Source: Marinobacter sp. SS21 (GTDB lineage: Bacteria > Pseudomonadota > Gammaproteobacteria > Pseudomonadales > Oleiphilaceae). Taken from it: 64,000 bases of DNA. The stretch's first letter is position 1. Each line of letters opens with the position of its first letter. The translations under genes were made by a program, and so were the position numbers. The notes beneath the pieces are model-generated. The model searched no databases and was not told the origin of the DNA. It worked only from the letters and a program-made list of their open reading frames with translations. Below are positions 16,009 to 24,451 of the stretch, piece after piece. The stretch lies in assembly GCF_028369065.1 (NCBI RefSeq), contig NZ_JAQNDA010000005.1, positions 227,308-291,307 of the forward strand, in the 5' to 3' direction.

Positions 16009-16959
16009 TCAGGCCGAGGCGATGGCCATTGCCACCGTTGCCGGCGCACCGAGCAGGGCCTGGGACAGCACCTTGGTGCGGCGGCCCGGGTCCATCATGT
16101 TGTAGCCGAAGGCGGTCAGGTCGGCGGCGTTGGGCTCCACCCGGATTACCCGTTTGCCGGCGTCGCGCAACAGCTGCTCTTCCCGATCCACGATCGCGGT
16201 CATGTACCGGCGTACCTGGCGTTCCACCAGTTTCAGCGGCGATAGCGGTCGATCGGGCTGGCGGCTGGCCATGGGCGCCAGAATGATCACCTCCTCCACC
16301 GGCTGATGCACCAGCAGATCGGCCGAGGTGGGGGAGGCCACGCCGCCGTCAAAGTAGCGCCGGCCACCGATGGTGACGGGGGGGCACCAGGCCGGTACGC
16401 CGTAAGAGGCGCAGACGGCATCGTTCAAGGCCGCCGTGGGCGCATGTTGCTTGCCAAAGGCCACTCGCTGGCCACTCGCCGTGTCCACCGTCATGATCCA
16501 GGTCGCCGGATGCGGCGCCCATTCCCCCGCAGGGACCACACTGTCTATCAGCTGGCGGAAGGGAGCCATGTTGAATTGGCCGGCTGGAAGCACACCGCTG
16601 ATGGCCGTCAAGGCGGATACCTGCGCCTTAAGCCCGCGCAGCAACAGGCTGGGGCTGGTCAGGCTGGCTGCCGGCAGCGGGGGCAGGGCGCCCCCGCTGT
16701 CACTGTCATGATTCCATTGGCAGGCCTTGGCGGTGCCGTGCTGGCAGTCGAGCAACGTTGAGGCCGGCACCCCGGCACCCAGCAGCGCCGCCAGTACCGC
16801 GCCTGCCGACGTGCCCACCAGGATGTCGGCGGTTCGCGCGTCCCAGTTCAGCTGCTGCTCCAGCTGCGAGAGCATGGCAATGGTCCAGGCAGCGCCTGCA
16901 ACACCGCCACAACCGAGGACCAGCGCCCGACGGGGCGTATTGCCCTTTGCCGCCGTCAT
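16009..16959 (-). CDS. Patatin-like phospholipase family protein
   Basis: 316 residues. The oxyanion glycine run GCGGVAG (16-22) and nucleophile elbow G49-T-S51-A-G are followed by the catalytic aspartate in YFDGGVASPTSADLL, so the Ser-Asp dyad of patatin lipases is complete. No signal peptide. It overlaps the upstream monooxygenase gene by ATGA (16956-16959) and is the last gene of a TetR-SDR-monooxygenase-patatin operon. An esterase next to a Baeyer-Villiger monooxygenase could hydrolyse the ester formed; that is inference from gene order. Confidence 0.9.
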   Translation of the reverse strand: MTAAKGNTPRRALVLGCGGVAGAAWTIAMLSQLEQQLNWDARTADILVGTSAGAVLAALLGAGVPASTLLDCQHGTAKACQWNHDSDSGGALPPLPAASLTSPSLLLRGLKAQVSALTAISGVLPAGQFNMAPFRQLIDSVVPAGEWAPHPATWIMTVDTASGQRVAFGKQHAPTAALNDAVCASYGVPAWCPPVTIGGRRYFDGGVASPTSADLLVHQPVEEVIILAPMASRQPDRPLSPLKLVERQVRRYMTAIVDREEQLLRDAGKRVIRVEPNAADLTAFGYNMMDPGRRTKVLSQALLGAPATVAMAIASA

Positions 16960-18452
16960 GACCGACCTCCAAACACCGGCGTAGTGGCCGGTGTGAGTGT
17001 GTAGTTAGCGGCATCAAACGATTTGAGCAGGCGCTGCATCTTCAGCGTGCTCCAGGGAAATCCGATACTGTTGAAGCCGTTCTTGTCGAGGTAATAGCTG
17101 GAACAGCCGCCGGTGTTCCATACCGTGCCTTGCAGGTCTTTCTGGACCTTGCGATTGTAGCTCCGCTGGGCATCGGCTTTGACTTCGATTCGTTCCAGCT
17201 GGCGCTCGCGCATGGTACGTAGGGTGCTGATGATGTAGTTGAGCTGGGCTTCGATCACAATGAACGCCGAGTTGTGACCAATACCCAGGTTGGGCCCCAG
17301 CACCATAAAGGCATTGGGCAGGCCATTGATGGTGGTGCCCCGGTAGGCCTGCATGCCATCGGCCCACATCTGGCCCAGGGACTGGCCGGCGTCGTTGAAA
17401 ATGTGCTCGGCGATAGGCGGCTCGGTGACATGGAAACCGGTTCCCAGGATGATGGTGTCCACCTCCCGTTCGCTGCCATCCTGACCGACCACGGTGTTGC
17501 CTCGAACTTCCTTCAGCCCGGTGGCGAAGACCTCGACATTGGGCTGGCTCAGCGCCGGGTAATAGTTGTTGCTCATCAGAACCCGCTTGCAGCCCAGGGT
17601 GTAATCCGGGGTCAGCCGGGCTCGCAGCTCCGGGTCCTTGACTGCCCAACGCAGGTGCGCCAGCCCCACCTTCTCCAACTGTTCCAGCAGGCGGGGGTTG
17701 CGGAAGCCGATGCCGAAGGTCTCAAAGCCGCTGTACAAAATCGAGCGCCAGGCCTGTAGCGTCATGGGCAGTTCGAAGAAACGTCGCTCGATGTCCGGAA
17801 TGGCGTGGTCCGGCTTGGGCAGCACCCATTGAGGTGTGCGCTGGAAGATCGCAAGCTTGGCCACCTTGGGCTGGATTTCAGGAATGAACTGAATGGCGGA
17901 GGCGCCGGTTCCGATGACCGCCACCCGTTCGCCGCTGAGGTCGTGGTCGTGATCCCAGCGGGAGGAATGGAATACCTTGCCGTTAAAGTCCCGCAGGCCC
18001 GGGATATCCGGGACAATGGGCTCGTGCAGGTAGCCCGAACAGGCCACGACCGTGCGGGCAAAGTAGATCTGGTTTGCAGTCTGGACTTCCCAAAGCCCCT
18101 TGGCTTCACGCCACTGGGCCCGTTCCACGGCCTGGTTGAAGCGGATGTAATCGCCGATGCCATAGCGTTCGCCCACCTCCCGCACGTACTCCAGAATTTC
18201 CGCCTGGCCGGCGAAGGCGCGGCTCCAGTCGGGTTTCTGGGCGAAGGAATAAGAATACAGGGCCGAGGGCACATCACAGGCACAGCCCGGGTAGGTGTTG
18301 TCGCGCCAGGTGCCGCCCAGGTCGCCGGCTTTCTCCAGAATCACAAAATTGTCGATCCCAGCCTCTTTCAGGCGAATGCCCAGTCCGATACCGGAAATGC
18401 CAGCACCGACCGCCAATACGTCGTAGATCGCGGGTGTGATTTGTTGGGTCAT
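16956..18452 (-). CDS. Flavin-containing Baeyer-Villiger-type monooxygenase
   Basis: 498 residues. The FAD-binding GAGISG is at 16-21, the NADPH-binding GTGASA near 182, and between them the Baeyer-Villiger fingerprint F156-N-G-K-V-F-H162-S-S-R-W166-D167 is exact. Such enzymes insert an oxygen next to a ketone to give an ester or lactone. Gene order with an SDR (alcohol to ketone) and a lipase fits stepwise breakdown of an alcohol or ketone. The layout also recalls the mycobacterial mymA operon (monooxygenase, SDR, lipase). Substrate unknown. Confidence 0.9.
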   Translation of the reverse strand: MTQQITPAIYDVLAVGAGISGIGLGIRLKEAGIDNFVILEKAGDLGGTWRDNTYPGCACDVPSALYSYSFAQKPDWSRAFAGQAEILEYVREVGERYGIGDYIRFNQAVERAQWREAKGLWEVQTANQIYFARTVVACSGYLHEPIVPDIPGLRDFNGKVFHSSRWDHDHDLSGERVAVIGTGASAIQFIPEIQPKVAKLAIFQRTPQWVLPKPDHAIPDIERRFFELPMTLQAWRSILYSGFETFGIGFRNPRLLEQLEKVGLAHLRWAVKDPELRARLTPDYTLGCKRVLMSNNYYPALSQPNVEVFATGLKEVRGNTVVGQDGSEREVDTIILGTGFHVTEPPIAEHIFNDAGQSLGQMWADGMQAYRGTTINGLPNAFMVLGPNLGIGHNSAFIVIEAQLNYIISTLRTMRERQLERIEVKADAQRSYNRKVQKDLQGTVWNTGGCSSYYLDKNGFNSIGFPWSTLKMQRLLKSFDAANYTLTPATTPVFGGRS

Positions 18453-18466
18453 CGGTAGTTGTCTCT

Positions 18467-19240
18467 TTATTGGTTGGGTTCCGGGCTGAAGAAGTCCATG
18501 GCCCGGTAGGTGAGGTCAAGGTTCGCCACCTGCTTGGCCACGCTGTAGATATCCGGATAGATCACTCGGGTGCCGCCCTTGCTGAAGGTGCGATAGATGC
18601 GTTTGGCCAGTTCTTCCGGATTACCGGTCGGTATGAAGCGGGATACCGGGCCCCGTTTCACCTGACTGCGCGCATGGCTCTCCAGGCCGGAGAAGATGGG
18701 GCCCGGGTAGACCGTGATGACATTGACGTTGTGCATTTTCAGATCGAGCCGAGCGATTTCCGAGGCCATGCCAAATCCGGCCTTGGCGCCGCCGTAGTAA
18801 CTGCAGCCGCGGATGGGGACCCGGCCCGCCATGCTGGCAATGTTGATCACGCAGCCGTGGCGGTTGTCGATCATCTTGGGCAGGGCCAGGTCCATCAGAC
18901 GCATCGGGGCGATAAAGTTGATGTCCAGCAGCCGTTTGCCGCGCTCCCAGCCGGTACCGGTGATGCTCATGATGTCCATGATGCCGGCACAGTTGACCAG
19001 CACATCCACTGTGCCGTGGCGATCTTCCAGGGCTTGCCACCAGTTTGGCAGGGCCTCGACATCGGTCAGATCGCAGACTTCCAGGTGGGCATTCAACGCG
19101 GCTGCCTTGTCTTCCAAAGCCTTGGCGTTCAGGTCAACCAGGGTCAGGGTCGCGGTTGGGTGCTGTTGGCGGAACAGTGACGCCAGTTGGCTGCCAATGG
19201 CGCCACCGGCGCCGGTGATCAGGATGTGTTGAGGTTTCAT
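18467..19240 (-). CDS. SDR family oxidoreductase
   Basis: 257 residues from the ATG at 19240, which overlaps the stop of the TetR gene as ATGA; the longer frame upstream lies over that gene. Cofactor motif TGAGGAIG near residue 8, NCAGIM, catalytic serine in INIASMAGRVP and YYGGAK (Y and K four apart) are intact. The sequence is like SadH-type dehydrogenases found next to flavin monooxygenases. It probably oxidises an alcohol to the ketone used by the monooxygenase 15 bp downstream. Confidence 0.9.
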   Translation of the reverse strand: MKPQHILITGAGGAIGSQLASLFRQQHPTATLTLVDLNAKALEDKAAALNAHLEVCDLTDVEALPNWWQALEDRHGTVDVLVNCAGIMDIMSITGTGWERGKRLLDINFIAPMRLMDLALPKMIDNRHGCVINIASMAGRVPIRGCSYYGGAKAGFGMASEIARLDLKMHNVNVITVYPGPIFSGLESHARSQVKRGPVSRFIPTGNPEELAKRIYRTFSKGGTRVIYPDIYSVAKQVANLDLTYRAMDFFSPEPNQ

Positions 19241-19866
19241 TCTTGTGTCTTCCCTTCTATGGGCTTGGCAATGGTTTTCCAACAGGCGTCACGGGCTTGG
19301 CGGAGGTCGTCATCGGAAAGGCTGAGGTAACCCAGCCGCTCGGCCTTGAACAGGCCAACCAGGGACCCCCAGAACAGGGCTATGGCAACTTCGGGACGCA
19401 GGTGATCGCTCAGCAATCCATTCTGCTGGCCCAGCTCGATGATCTGGCGGATTGGGAGCAGTAACATGTATTCACTGTTGCGACTGGTGTCGTTCAGATA
19501 ACTGTGGTGGTCCTGCATCTCCAGGAAACGGAAGGCGTCGGGCTTTTGCCGGGCGAAGGTGCAGAGGCGGTGCCAGACCTCATCGAAAATGGACCGGTCC
19601 AGCTTAAGCAAGGGCAGCCCGGTCAGTAGATGCTGGCTCAGGTCGTCTTTGGTGGCCTGGAACAGAGCGTTCACCAGCGCTTCTTTACTGTCAAAGTAAC
19701 GGTACAGACTGCCCACGCTGACCCCGGCTTCCCGGGCGATGGGGGGCACGGGGGTGCCGTGCACGCCCTCGGCGGCAAATACCTTGAGCGCCGCATCCAG
19801 GATACGCTGGCGCTTGTCTGAGTTGCCGTTGCCTGAGGTGGATGATGCAGCGGCTCGGACGCTCAT
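19237..19866 (-). CDS. TetR/AcrR family transcriptional regulator
   Basis: 209 residues. The N-terminal helix-turn-helix is clear (ILDAALKVFAAEGVHGTPVP, then AREAGVSVGSLYRYFDSKEAL). The ligand-binding C-terminal domain is not informative. It is the first gene of its operon and lies just downstream of an 18-bp palindrome (19898-19915), so it most likely represses itself and the SDR, monooxygenase and patatin genes until a substrate or product binds. AGAGGAGA precedes the start. Confidence 0.93.
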   Translation of the reverse strand: MSVRAAASSTSGNGNSDKRQRILDAALKVFAAEGVHGTPVPPIAREAGVSVGSLYRYFDSKEALVNALFQATKDDLSQHLLTGLPLLKLDRSIFDEVWHRLCTFARQKPDAFRFLEMQDHHSYLNDTSRNSEYMLLLPIRQIIELGQQNGLLSDHLRPEVAIALFWGSLVGLFKAERLGYLSLSDDDLRQARDACWKTIAKPIEGKTQE

Positions 19867-19897
19867 CGGCGGCAGTCTCCTCTCTTGGAATTGGGTA

Positions 19898-19915
19898 TGA
19901 ATGAACGTTCATTCA
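19898..19915. promoter_or_regulatory. Palindromic operator, probably for the TetR-family repressor
   Basis: A perfect 18-bp palindrome, TGAATGAACGTTCATTCA, centred about 40 bp upstream of the TetR start codon and 114 bp before the divergent DUF2784 gene. TetR-type operators commonly have this GAATGAAC/GTTCATTC form. It could control both directions. Confidence 0.75.
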
Positions 19916-20028
19916 GTCCCATTCTGTTCCTGACGGGGATGGTTGAAAATGTCCTTTTGGGCCGAATGATGCCGCCCCGGTACTGGCATCCGGCCCAGCA
20001 TGTGCAAAGCTTGAAGGGGGAGGGCGCC

Positions 20029-20436
20029 ATGAGTGACATGCAAATTTACCAATGGCTGGCCGATGGCGTGCTGTTCCTGCACGTTGCGGTTGTGGCGTTC
20101 GTGGTGCTGGGGCTGGTGTCGATCCTGATCGGCGGCGTGCGCGGCTGGCGCTGGGTACGGAATCGCTGGTTTCGCTTTGGTCACCTGGGCGCCATTCTAG
20201 TGGTGGTGGCCCAGGCCTGGCTGGGGGTGATTTGTCCGCTGACCACCTTGGAAATGTGGTTGCGCGAGCAGGCGGGCGGTGACGGCGTTTATGCCGGGAG
20301 TTTTATCGAGCACTGGCTGCAGGCACTGCTGTACTACGAGGCCCCGGCCTGGGTGTTTGTGTTGGTCTATACGGTGTTTGCCGGTGTGGTGGGCCTGGCC
20401 TGGTGGCATTTCCCGCCATGGGGGAGACGGCGCTGA
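20029..20436 (+). CDS. DUF2784 family membrane protein
   Basis: 135 residues from the ATG at 20029, preceded by GGGGGAGGG; a longer frame from 19885 has no ribosome site and covers the operator. Three or four membrane helices are visible (about 9-33, 48-66, 100-128), with the family pattern FGHLGAILVVVAQAWLGVICPLT and an EMWLREQ segment. Function of DUF2784 is unknown. It is divergent from the TetR operon and may share its operator. Confidence 0.85.
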   Translation: MSDMQIYQWLADGVLFLHVAVVAFVVLGLVSILIGGVRGWRWVRNRWFRFGHLGAILVVVAQAWLGVICPLTTLEMWLREQAGGDGVYAGSFIEHWLQALLYYEAPAWVFVLVYTVFAGVVGLAWWHFPPWGRRR

Positions 20437-20490
20437 ATGAGTTGGCGGCATTGCACTAAGCTGAAGCAAGCAGCAACACACATCAGACGT

Positions 20491-20554
20491 GGCGGCACAA
20501 ACCAGCGGCGACAACAGACCGAAACGGCGACAACCTCTATAAAGCGGCGGCAAC
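20491..20554 (+). repeat. Short iterated GGCGRCAAC repeats
   Basis: Four copies of a 9-10-base word (GGCGGCACAA at 20491, GGCGACAAC at 20507 and 20526, GGCGGCAAC at 20546), spaced 16, 19 and 20 bp, i.e. near two helical turns, in the promoter region of the patatin gene at 20590. Confidence 0.4.
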
Positions 20555-20589
20555 GGCTCCGCTCAACGGTCTAGCCAAAGTGAGGTGGC

Positions 20590-21714
20590 ATGCAGGAAGT
20601 AGGCGTTGTGCTCACGGGCGGCGGCGCCCGAGCCGCATACCAGGTAGGGGTGCTGCGGGCGATCTCCGATATGTTTCCGACCTGGTCCCACCCGTTCAGG
20701 GTGATTGTCGGTACTTCGGCGGGAGCGATCAATGCCCTGGCGCTGGCGGGTGGCGGCGATATCTTTCGGCATAACGTGTCGCGACTGGAGCGGCTGTGGG
20801 CAGAGTTGGCGTCCGAACACGTCTATCGGAGTAATTCCTACGCGATCCTTCGCAACATGACCGGTGTCGCTCGCCGGCTGCTCGCCGGGGGCGGGGGGCG
20901 TGGCCCTTTGTCAATGTTGGACAACAGCCCGCTGCACGAGTTGCTGGACCGTGAGGTCGATTTTGCGGCGGTTCGACAAGCCATTCTCAAGGGTGATCTC
21001 TCGGCGGTCGGGGTCAACGTCTGTGGCTACGCCACCGGGCAGAACGTGTGTTTCTTTGACGGTCACGAACGCTTGCAAAGCTGGAGCGTCGGGCAGCGGG
21101 CCGGCTCCAGAACGGAGCTGAAACTGGCGCATGTGATGGCGTCGTCGGCCATTCCTACCGTGTTCCCACCGGTGTTGATCAATCGCGAGTATTTCGGTGA
21201 TGGCGTTACCCGGCAAATGGCGCACATCAGCCCCGCGCTGCGGCTGGGGGCGGAACGGGTCTTGGTGGTGGGGGTGAGCGCCAACAGCATGTGTCCATCC
21301 AGTCGACCGGATAAACAGGAGGTACCGGCGTTTTCCCAGATCATTGCCCACGTCTTCAACGGCATGTTTCTGGATACCCTGGACTACGACATTGATCGGC
21401 TGCGGCTACTCAACCAGCTGGTCGATCTGATACCGCCTGAGGCCCTGGCGGCATCGGGGCTCGATCTGAAGCCGATCCGGTTGCTGGAGATCTCGCCGAG
21501 CGAACGGGTCGACGAAATCGCGGCCCAGTTCATGGACGGCATGCCCTTGGTGTTGCGCAATCTGGTAGGAGGGGGCAGCGGCAATTCCATGACTGGCGGC
21601 AGCCTGGCCAGCTACCTGTTGTTCGATCGACGGTTCTCCTCGGCGCTGATCGAACTGGGCTACAAGGATGCCCAGAGTCATGCCAGGCAGATTGACCGGT
21701 TCTTCAATGCTTGA
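20590..21714 (+). CDS. Patatin-like phospholipase family protein
   Basis: 374 residues. Oxyanion loop GGGARAAYQVG (10-20), nucleophile elbow G41-T-S43-A-G, and the aspartate in FGDGVTRQMAHISPAL give the Ser-Asp dyad; the usual DGG is DGV here. Length and sequence differ clearly from the patatin at 16009. No signal peptide is seen. A single gene with its own upstream region of short GGCGRCAAC repeats. Likely a cytoplasmic lipid acyl hydrolase; substrate unknown. Confidence 0.9.
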   Translation: MQEVGVVLTGGGARAAYQVGVLRAISDMFPTWSHPFRVIVGTSAGAINALALAGGGDIFRHNVSRLERLWAELASEHVYRSNSYAILRNMTGVARRLLAGGGGRGPLSMLDNSPLHELLDREVDFAAVRQAILKGDLSAVGVNVCGYATGQNVCFFDGHERLQSWSVGQRAGSRTELKLAHVMASSAIPTVFPPVLINREYFGDGVTRQMAHISPALRLGAERVLVVGVSANSMCPSSRPDKQEVPAFSQIIAHVFNGMFLDTLDYDIDRLRLLNQLVDLIPPEALAASGLDLKPIRLLEISPSERVDEIAAQFMDGMPLVLRNLVGGGSGNSMTGGSLASYLLFDRRFSSALIELGYKDAQSHARQIDRFFNA

Positions 21715-21904
21715 GACGACTTTCTCGTAGATCGCGTGATTAACAATACATTACCAACAAAATTGTGACAGTTATCCAGATTTTTTCGTAGGCTAGTGTC
21801 CGATGGCAGGGCTGTGACCTGACATCATCCAGCTAGGAAAAGACTATCGGCAGCCCCAGGATTCCACGAATCGTCACCGGGGCGCTGTCAATGAGGGAAC
21901 ATGA

Positions 21905-23113
21905 ATGAATCTGGTCTATAAGAATGAAAAACCGTTGTTTGCAATCGCTGTCGTCCTGTCCGGCCTGTTTTGGTTGGGGCTGCTCATCGCCACGTTTGGT
22001 GTGCTTCTGATTTACCTGCTGCTGGGGTATCTGTTTTTCCTCTTTGCCCATTCGGCGTTTATCTCCCACCTCAAAGGCTCTGGGGTTCGCATCAGCGAGG
22101 ATCAGTATCCAGACCTACACGCCAAGTTGGTGGAAGGTTGCCGCAAGGTGGGGCTCAAGGACATACCCGATGCCTATCTGCTCCGGGCTGATTTCTTCAA
22201 TGCCCTGGCGACCAAGTTCCGGGGGCGCCATTTTGTCGTGCTGTTCACCGATGTGGTGGATGCCCTGGAGGACCAACCAGGAGCCATCGATTTCTATATC
22301 GGCCATGAACTGGGGCATATCCATCGAAAGCACCTGACCTGGCGCACGTTCCTGGCGCCCGCCTCCCTGTTGCCGGTGCTGGGTTCGGCACTGCGCCGGG
22401 CCGAGGAATACACCTGTGATCGCTACGGCGTGGCCTGCTGCCAGTCCGAAAATGACATCAAGGCCGCCATTGCCGCCATTGCTGCCGGGGATACTCGCTG
22501 GAAGACCCTGAACGTGACGGCCTACCTTCGCCAGGCGGAAGCATCCAACGGCTTTTGGATGTCGTTCAACGAACTGACCGCGGACTATCCCTGGCTGACC
22601 AAACGGATGGCCGAAGCGGTGGCGCTGAGCCAGGGCAAGGCGATCCGGCATCCCCGTCGTCATGGCTTTGCCTGGTTCCTGTCGCTGTTCGTGCCTCGGG
22701 TGGGTGCTGGGGGCGGCGCCTTGTCCATCCTGATTACCGTGGCGATGATCGGCATCCTCGCGGCGGTCGCTGTGCCGGCCTATCAGGACTATGTCGAACG
22801 CGCCCGGTACGCCTCTGCCTATGCCGAAGCCCAGCAAATCCAGGTTGCCGTAGACGAATACCTTCAGAGCCATGAGCAGTGGCCGTCGACCTTGCAGGAT
22901 CTGGGCTTTGCCGAAAGCACGGTGGTCAATGTCGGCAGTCATTACGACGTTGCGCTGCTTGGCGGCGGAGCCATTGGCGCCAACATGGGCGAAGATGCCT
23001 ACGGCGAGCCCCGCTATCTGGTTATCGAGGCCAAGATGACCAAGTCCGGCATGAACTGGGTCTGTTACGGCCAGAATGTGGTGGAAAAGCACCTGCCCGC
23101 TGCCTGTCGCTAG
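21905..23113 (+). CDS. M48 family metallopeptidase fused to a C-terminal type IV pilin-like domain
   Basis: 402 residues. Two membrane helices at about 10-55 are followed by an M48 peptidase domain with H134-E-L-G-H138 and the third zinc ligand in RRAEEYTCD near 166. From about residue 272 the chain becomes a type IV pilin: ALSILITVAMIGILAAVAVP, then AYQDYVERARYASAYAEAQQ, and a C-terminus WVCYGQNVVEKHLPAACR with the paired cysteines of pilin disulfide loops. The prepilin cleavage site and Glu5 are absent. The start at 21905 is supported by GAGGGA upstream. The fusion suggests a peptidase held at, or acting on, a pilus or secretion apparatus; that is inference. Confidence 0.88.
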   Translation: MNLVYKNEKPLFAIAVVLSGLFWLGLLIATFGVLLIYLLLGYLFFLFAHSAFISHLKGSGVRISEDQYPDLHAKLVEGCRKVGLKDIPDAYLLRADFFNALATKFRGRHFVVLFTDVVDALEDQPGAIDFYIGHELGHIHRKHLTWRTFLAPASLLPVLGSALRRAEEYTCDRYGVACCQSENDIKAAIAAIAAGDTRWKTLNVTAYLRQAEASNGFWMSFNELTADYPWLTKRMAEAVALSQGKAIRHPRRHGFAWFLSLFVPRVGAGGGALSILITVAMIGILAAVAVPAYQDYVERARYASAYAEAQQIQVAVDEYLQSHEQWPSTLQDLGFAESTVVNVGSHYDVALLGGGAIGANMGEDAYGEPRYLVIEAKMTKSGMNWVCYGQNVVEKHLPAACR

Positions 23114-23134
23114 GCCAGCAGGATTGCTTGTTCG

Positions 23135-23163
23135 AGCACCGGGCCATCCCGAGGTCCGGTGCT
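23135..23163 (+). terminator. Hairpin after the M48-pilin gene
   Basis: Perfect 8-bp stem AGCACCGG / CCGGTGCT with a 13-nt loop, 22 bp after the stop codon. No T tract follows, so it may be a weak or rho-assisted terminator. Confidence 0.4.
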
Positions 23164-23287
23164 TGCCTCTCGGTTGTCTTCGACACGGGGCTGACCTCGG
23201 CGAAATACGCAGTACCCCGGTTTGCTGTTATTATTCGCACCATCTCAACTCGTTACCCAACTGGCTATTACTTCCGGAACGTTCGTC

Positions 23288-23632
23288 ATGTCCAAGCTCC
23301 CTCCCTGTCCTCAATGCGGCTCTGAATACACTTACCAAGACGGCGCCCTGCTGATCTGTCCGGAGTGCGCCCACGAATGGTCGGCTCACGACTCCGCCGC
23401 CTCTGCCACGGAAGGAGGCAAGGTGGTGCGGGATGCCAACGGCAATGAGCTGGAGGATGGCGATACCGTGACGGTGATCAAGGATCTCAAGGTCAAGGGG
23501 TCCTCAGCTGTGGTAAAGGTTGGCACCAAGGTCAAGAGCATCCGTCTGGTGGATGGCGATCACGACATCGACTGCAAGATCGATGGCATCGGCGCGATGA
23601 AATTGAAGTCGATGTTCGTCAAGAAGGCCTGA
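23288..23632 (+). CDS. yjdM: Zinc ribbon domain-containing protein YjdM (PhnA family)
   Basis: 114 residues from the ATG at 23288, matching the start of E. coli YjdM (formerly PhnA). Zinc ribbon [20 protein letters not shown] (residues 6-25, with a fourth Cys just after) and the C-terminal domain [20 protein letters not shown] ... [12 protein letters not shown] are nearly diagnostic. Despite the old name it is not part of phosphonate breakdown; its role is unclear. The upstream frame to 23222 is unlikely to be translated. Confidence 0.92.
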   Translation: MSKLPPCPQCGSEYTYQDGALLICPECAHEWSAHDSAASATEGGKVVRDANGNELEDGDTVTVIKDLKVKGSSAVVKVGTKVKSIRLVDGDHDIDCKIDGIGAMKLKSMFVKKA

Positions 23633-23648
23633 GTCTCACGCTCAGGCC
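23626..23648. terminator. Hairpin between convergent yjdM and glutamine amidotransferase genes
   Basis: Perfect 8-bp stem GGCCTGAG / CTCAGGCC around a 7-nt loop, overlapping the yjdM stop codon. No T tract on either side; position between convergent genes is the main support. Confidence 0.4.
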
Positions 23649-23667
23649 AAGATTCCAGCGGCAGAGG

Positions 23668-24384
23668 TCAGGCCTGTCGCAGAACCAGTTGCGAGAAACG
23701 TCTTAGCAGGGAGCCGGCTGCCGGAGTGTCGGTGACGGCAGCGATCAGGGCGTCCGGATCGAGGCCTTCCTCCCGCAGCGACGGGGCTTGCACCTCCAGG
23801 TAGGCACGCATGACCGGGGCGCTGAACTCCGGATGGAATTGCACGCCCCAGGCGTTTGCCCCGACCCGGAAGGCCTGGTGCGGCTCGAACTCCGACGAGG
23901 CCAGCACGGTGGCACCGGCCGGCAAGGCGAGGACCGATTGCAGGTGGGTGAGCTGGGCCGGGAAGCGTTGCGGCAGCTTGCCCAACAGTCGGTCCTGGCG
24001 CCCCTGCTCATTGACGGTCACGGTAAAGGTGCCGGACTCCCGGCCTTCGGGGTGATTGCCGACGCGTCCACCCAAGGCGTGGGCGAGCAGTTGATGGCCA
24101 TAGCAGACGCCGAGCACCGGCACCTGTTGCTTCACCGCCTGTGCCAGCCATTGGGCGGTGCGTTCACTCCAGGCGGCGCAATCGGACACCATGGCAGGCG
24201 AGCCGGTGATCACAATGCCGTCCCAGTCCTGTCCCTGCCCGTCAGGCAGCTGCCGTTCCACATCGACGATGGACAGCGCCAGCTCTGGCGACAGCCCCGC
24301 CACAAACCAGTCCTCGAAATCACCAAAGCTGCTGGCGATGGCAGGGTAGGTGCTGCCGGTTTTCAATATTACGACACGACTCAT
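23668..24384 (-). CDS. Class I glutamine amidotransferase (GMP synthase-like domain protein)
   Basis: 238 residues. Nucleophile C94 in LGVCYGHQLLAHALGG and the HxE pair in VQFHPEFSAPVM complete the class I glutaminase triad. It stands alone without a synthetase domain, like the stand-alone YfeJ-type proteins, whose ammonia acceptor is unknown. Ends in a convergent arrangement with yjdM. Confidence 0.9.
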   Translation of the reverse strand: MSRVVILKTGSTYPAIASSFGDFEDWFVAGLSPELALSIVDVERQLPDGQGQDWDGIVITGSPAMVSDCAAWSERTAQWLAQAVKQQVPVLGVCYGHQLLAHALGGRVGNHPEGRESGTFTVTVNEQGRQDRLLGKLPQRFPAQLTHLQSVLALPAGATVLASSEFEPHQAFRVGANAWGVQFHPEFSAPVMRAYLEVQAPSLREEGLDPDALIAAVTDTPAAGSLLRRFSQLVLRQA

Positions 24385-24451
24385 AGGGCGTCCTTCAGAC
24401 TGGTGCTCAGCCCGGATGGTGGCCTAAAAAGACAGGGTCGGCAAGGGCCGC

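Noticed and set aside
16956..18452. AlmA long-chain alkane monooxygenase
   Set aside because: Length fits, but the N-terminal sequence as I know AlmA differs; only the broader Baeyer-Villiger family is supported.
21715..21904. Cyclic-di-GMP or other riboswitch before the M48 gene
   Set aside because: No match to a GEMM-type core; only a weak TGTGACA/TAGGCT promoter-like pair.
22115..23092. 325-codon minus-strand frame opposite the M48-pilin gene
   Set aside because: Antisense to a well-defined gene; composition typical of frame shadows.
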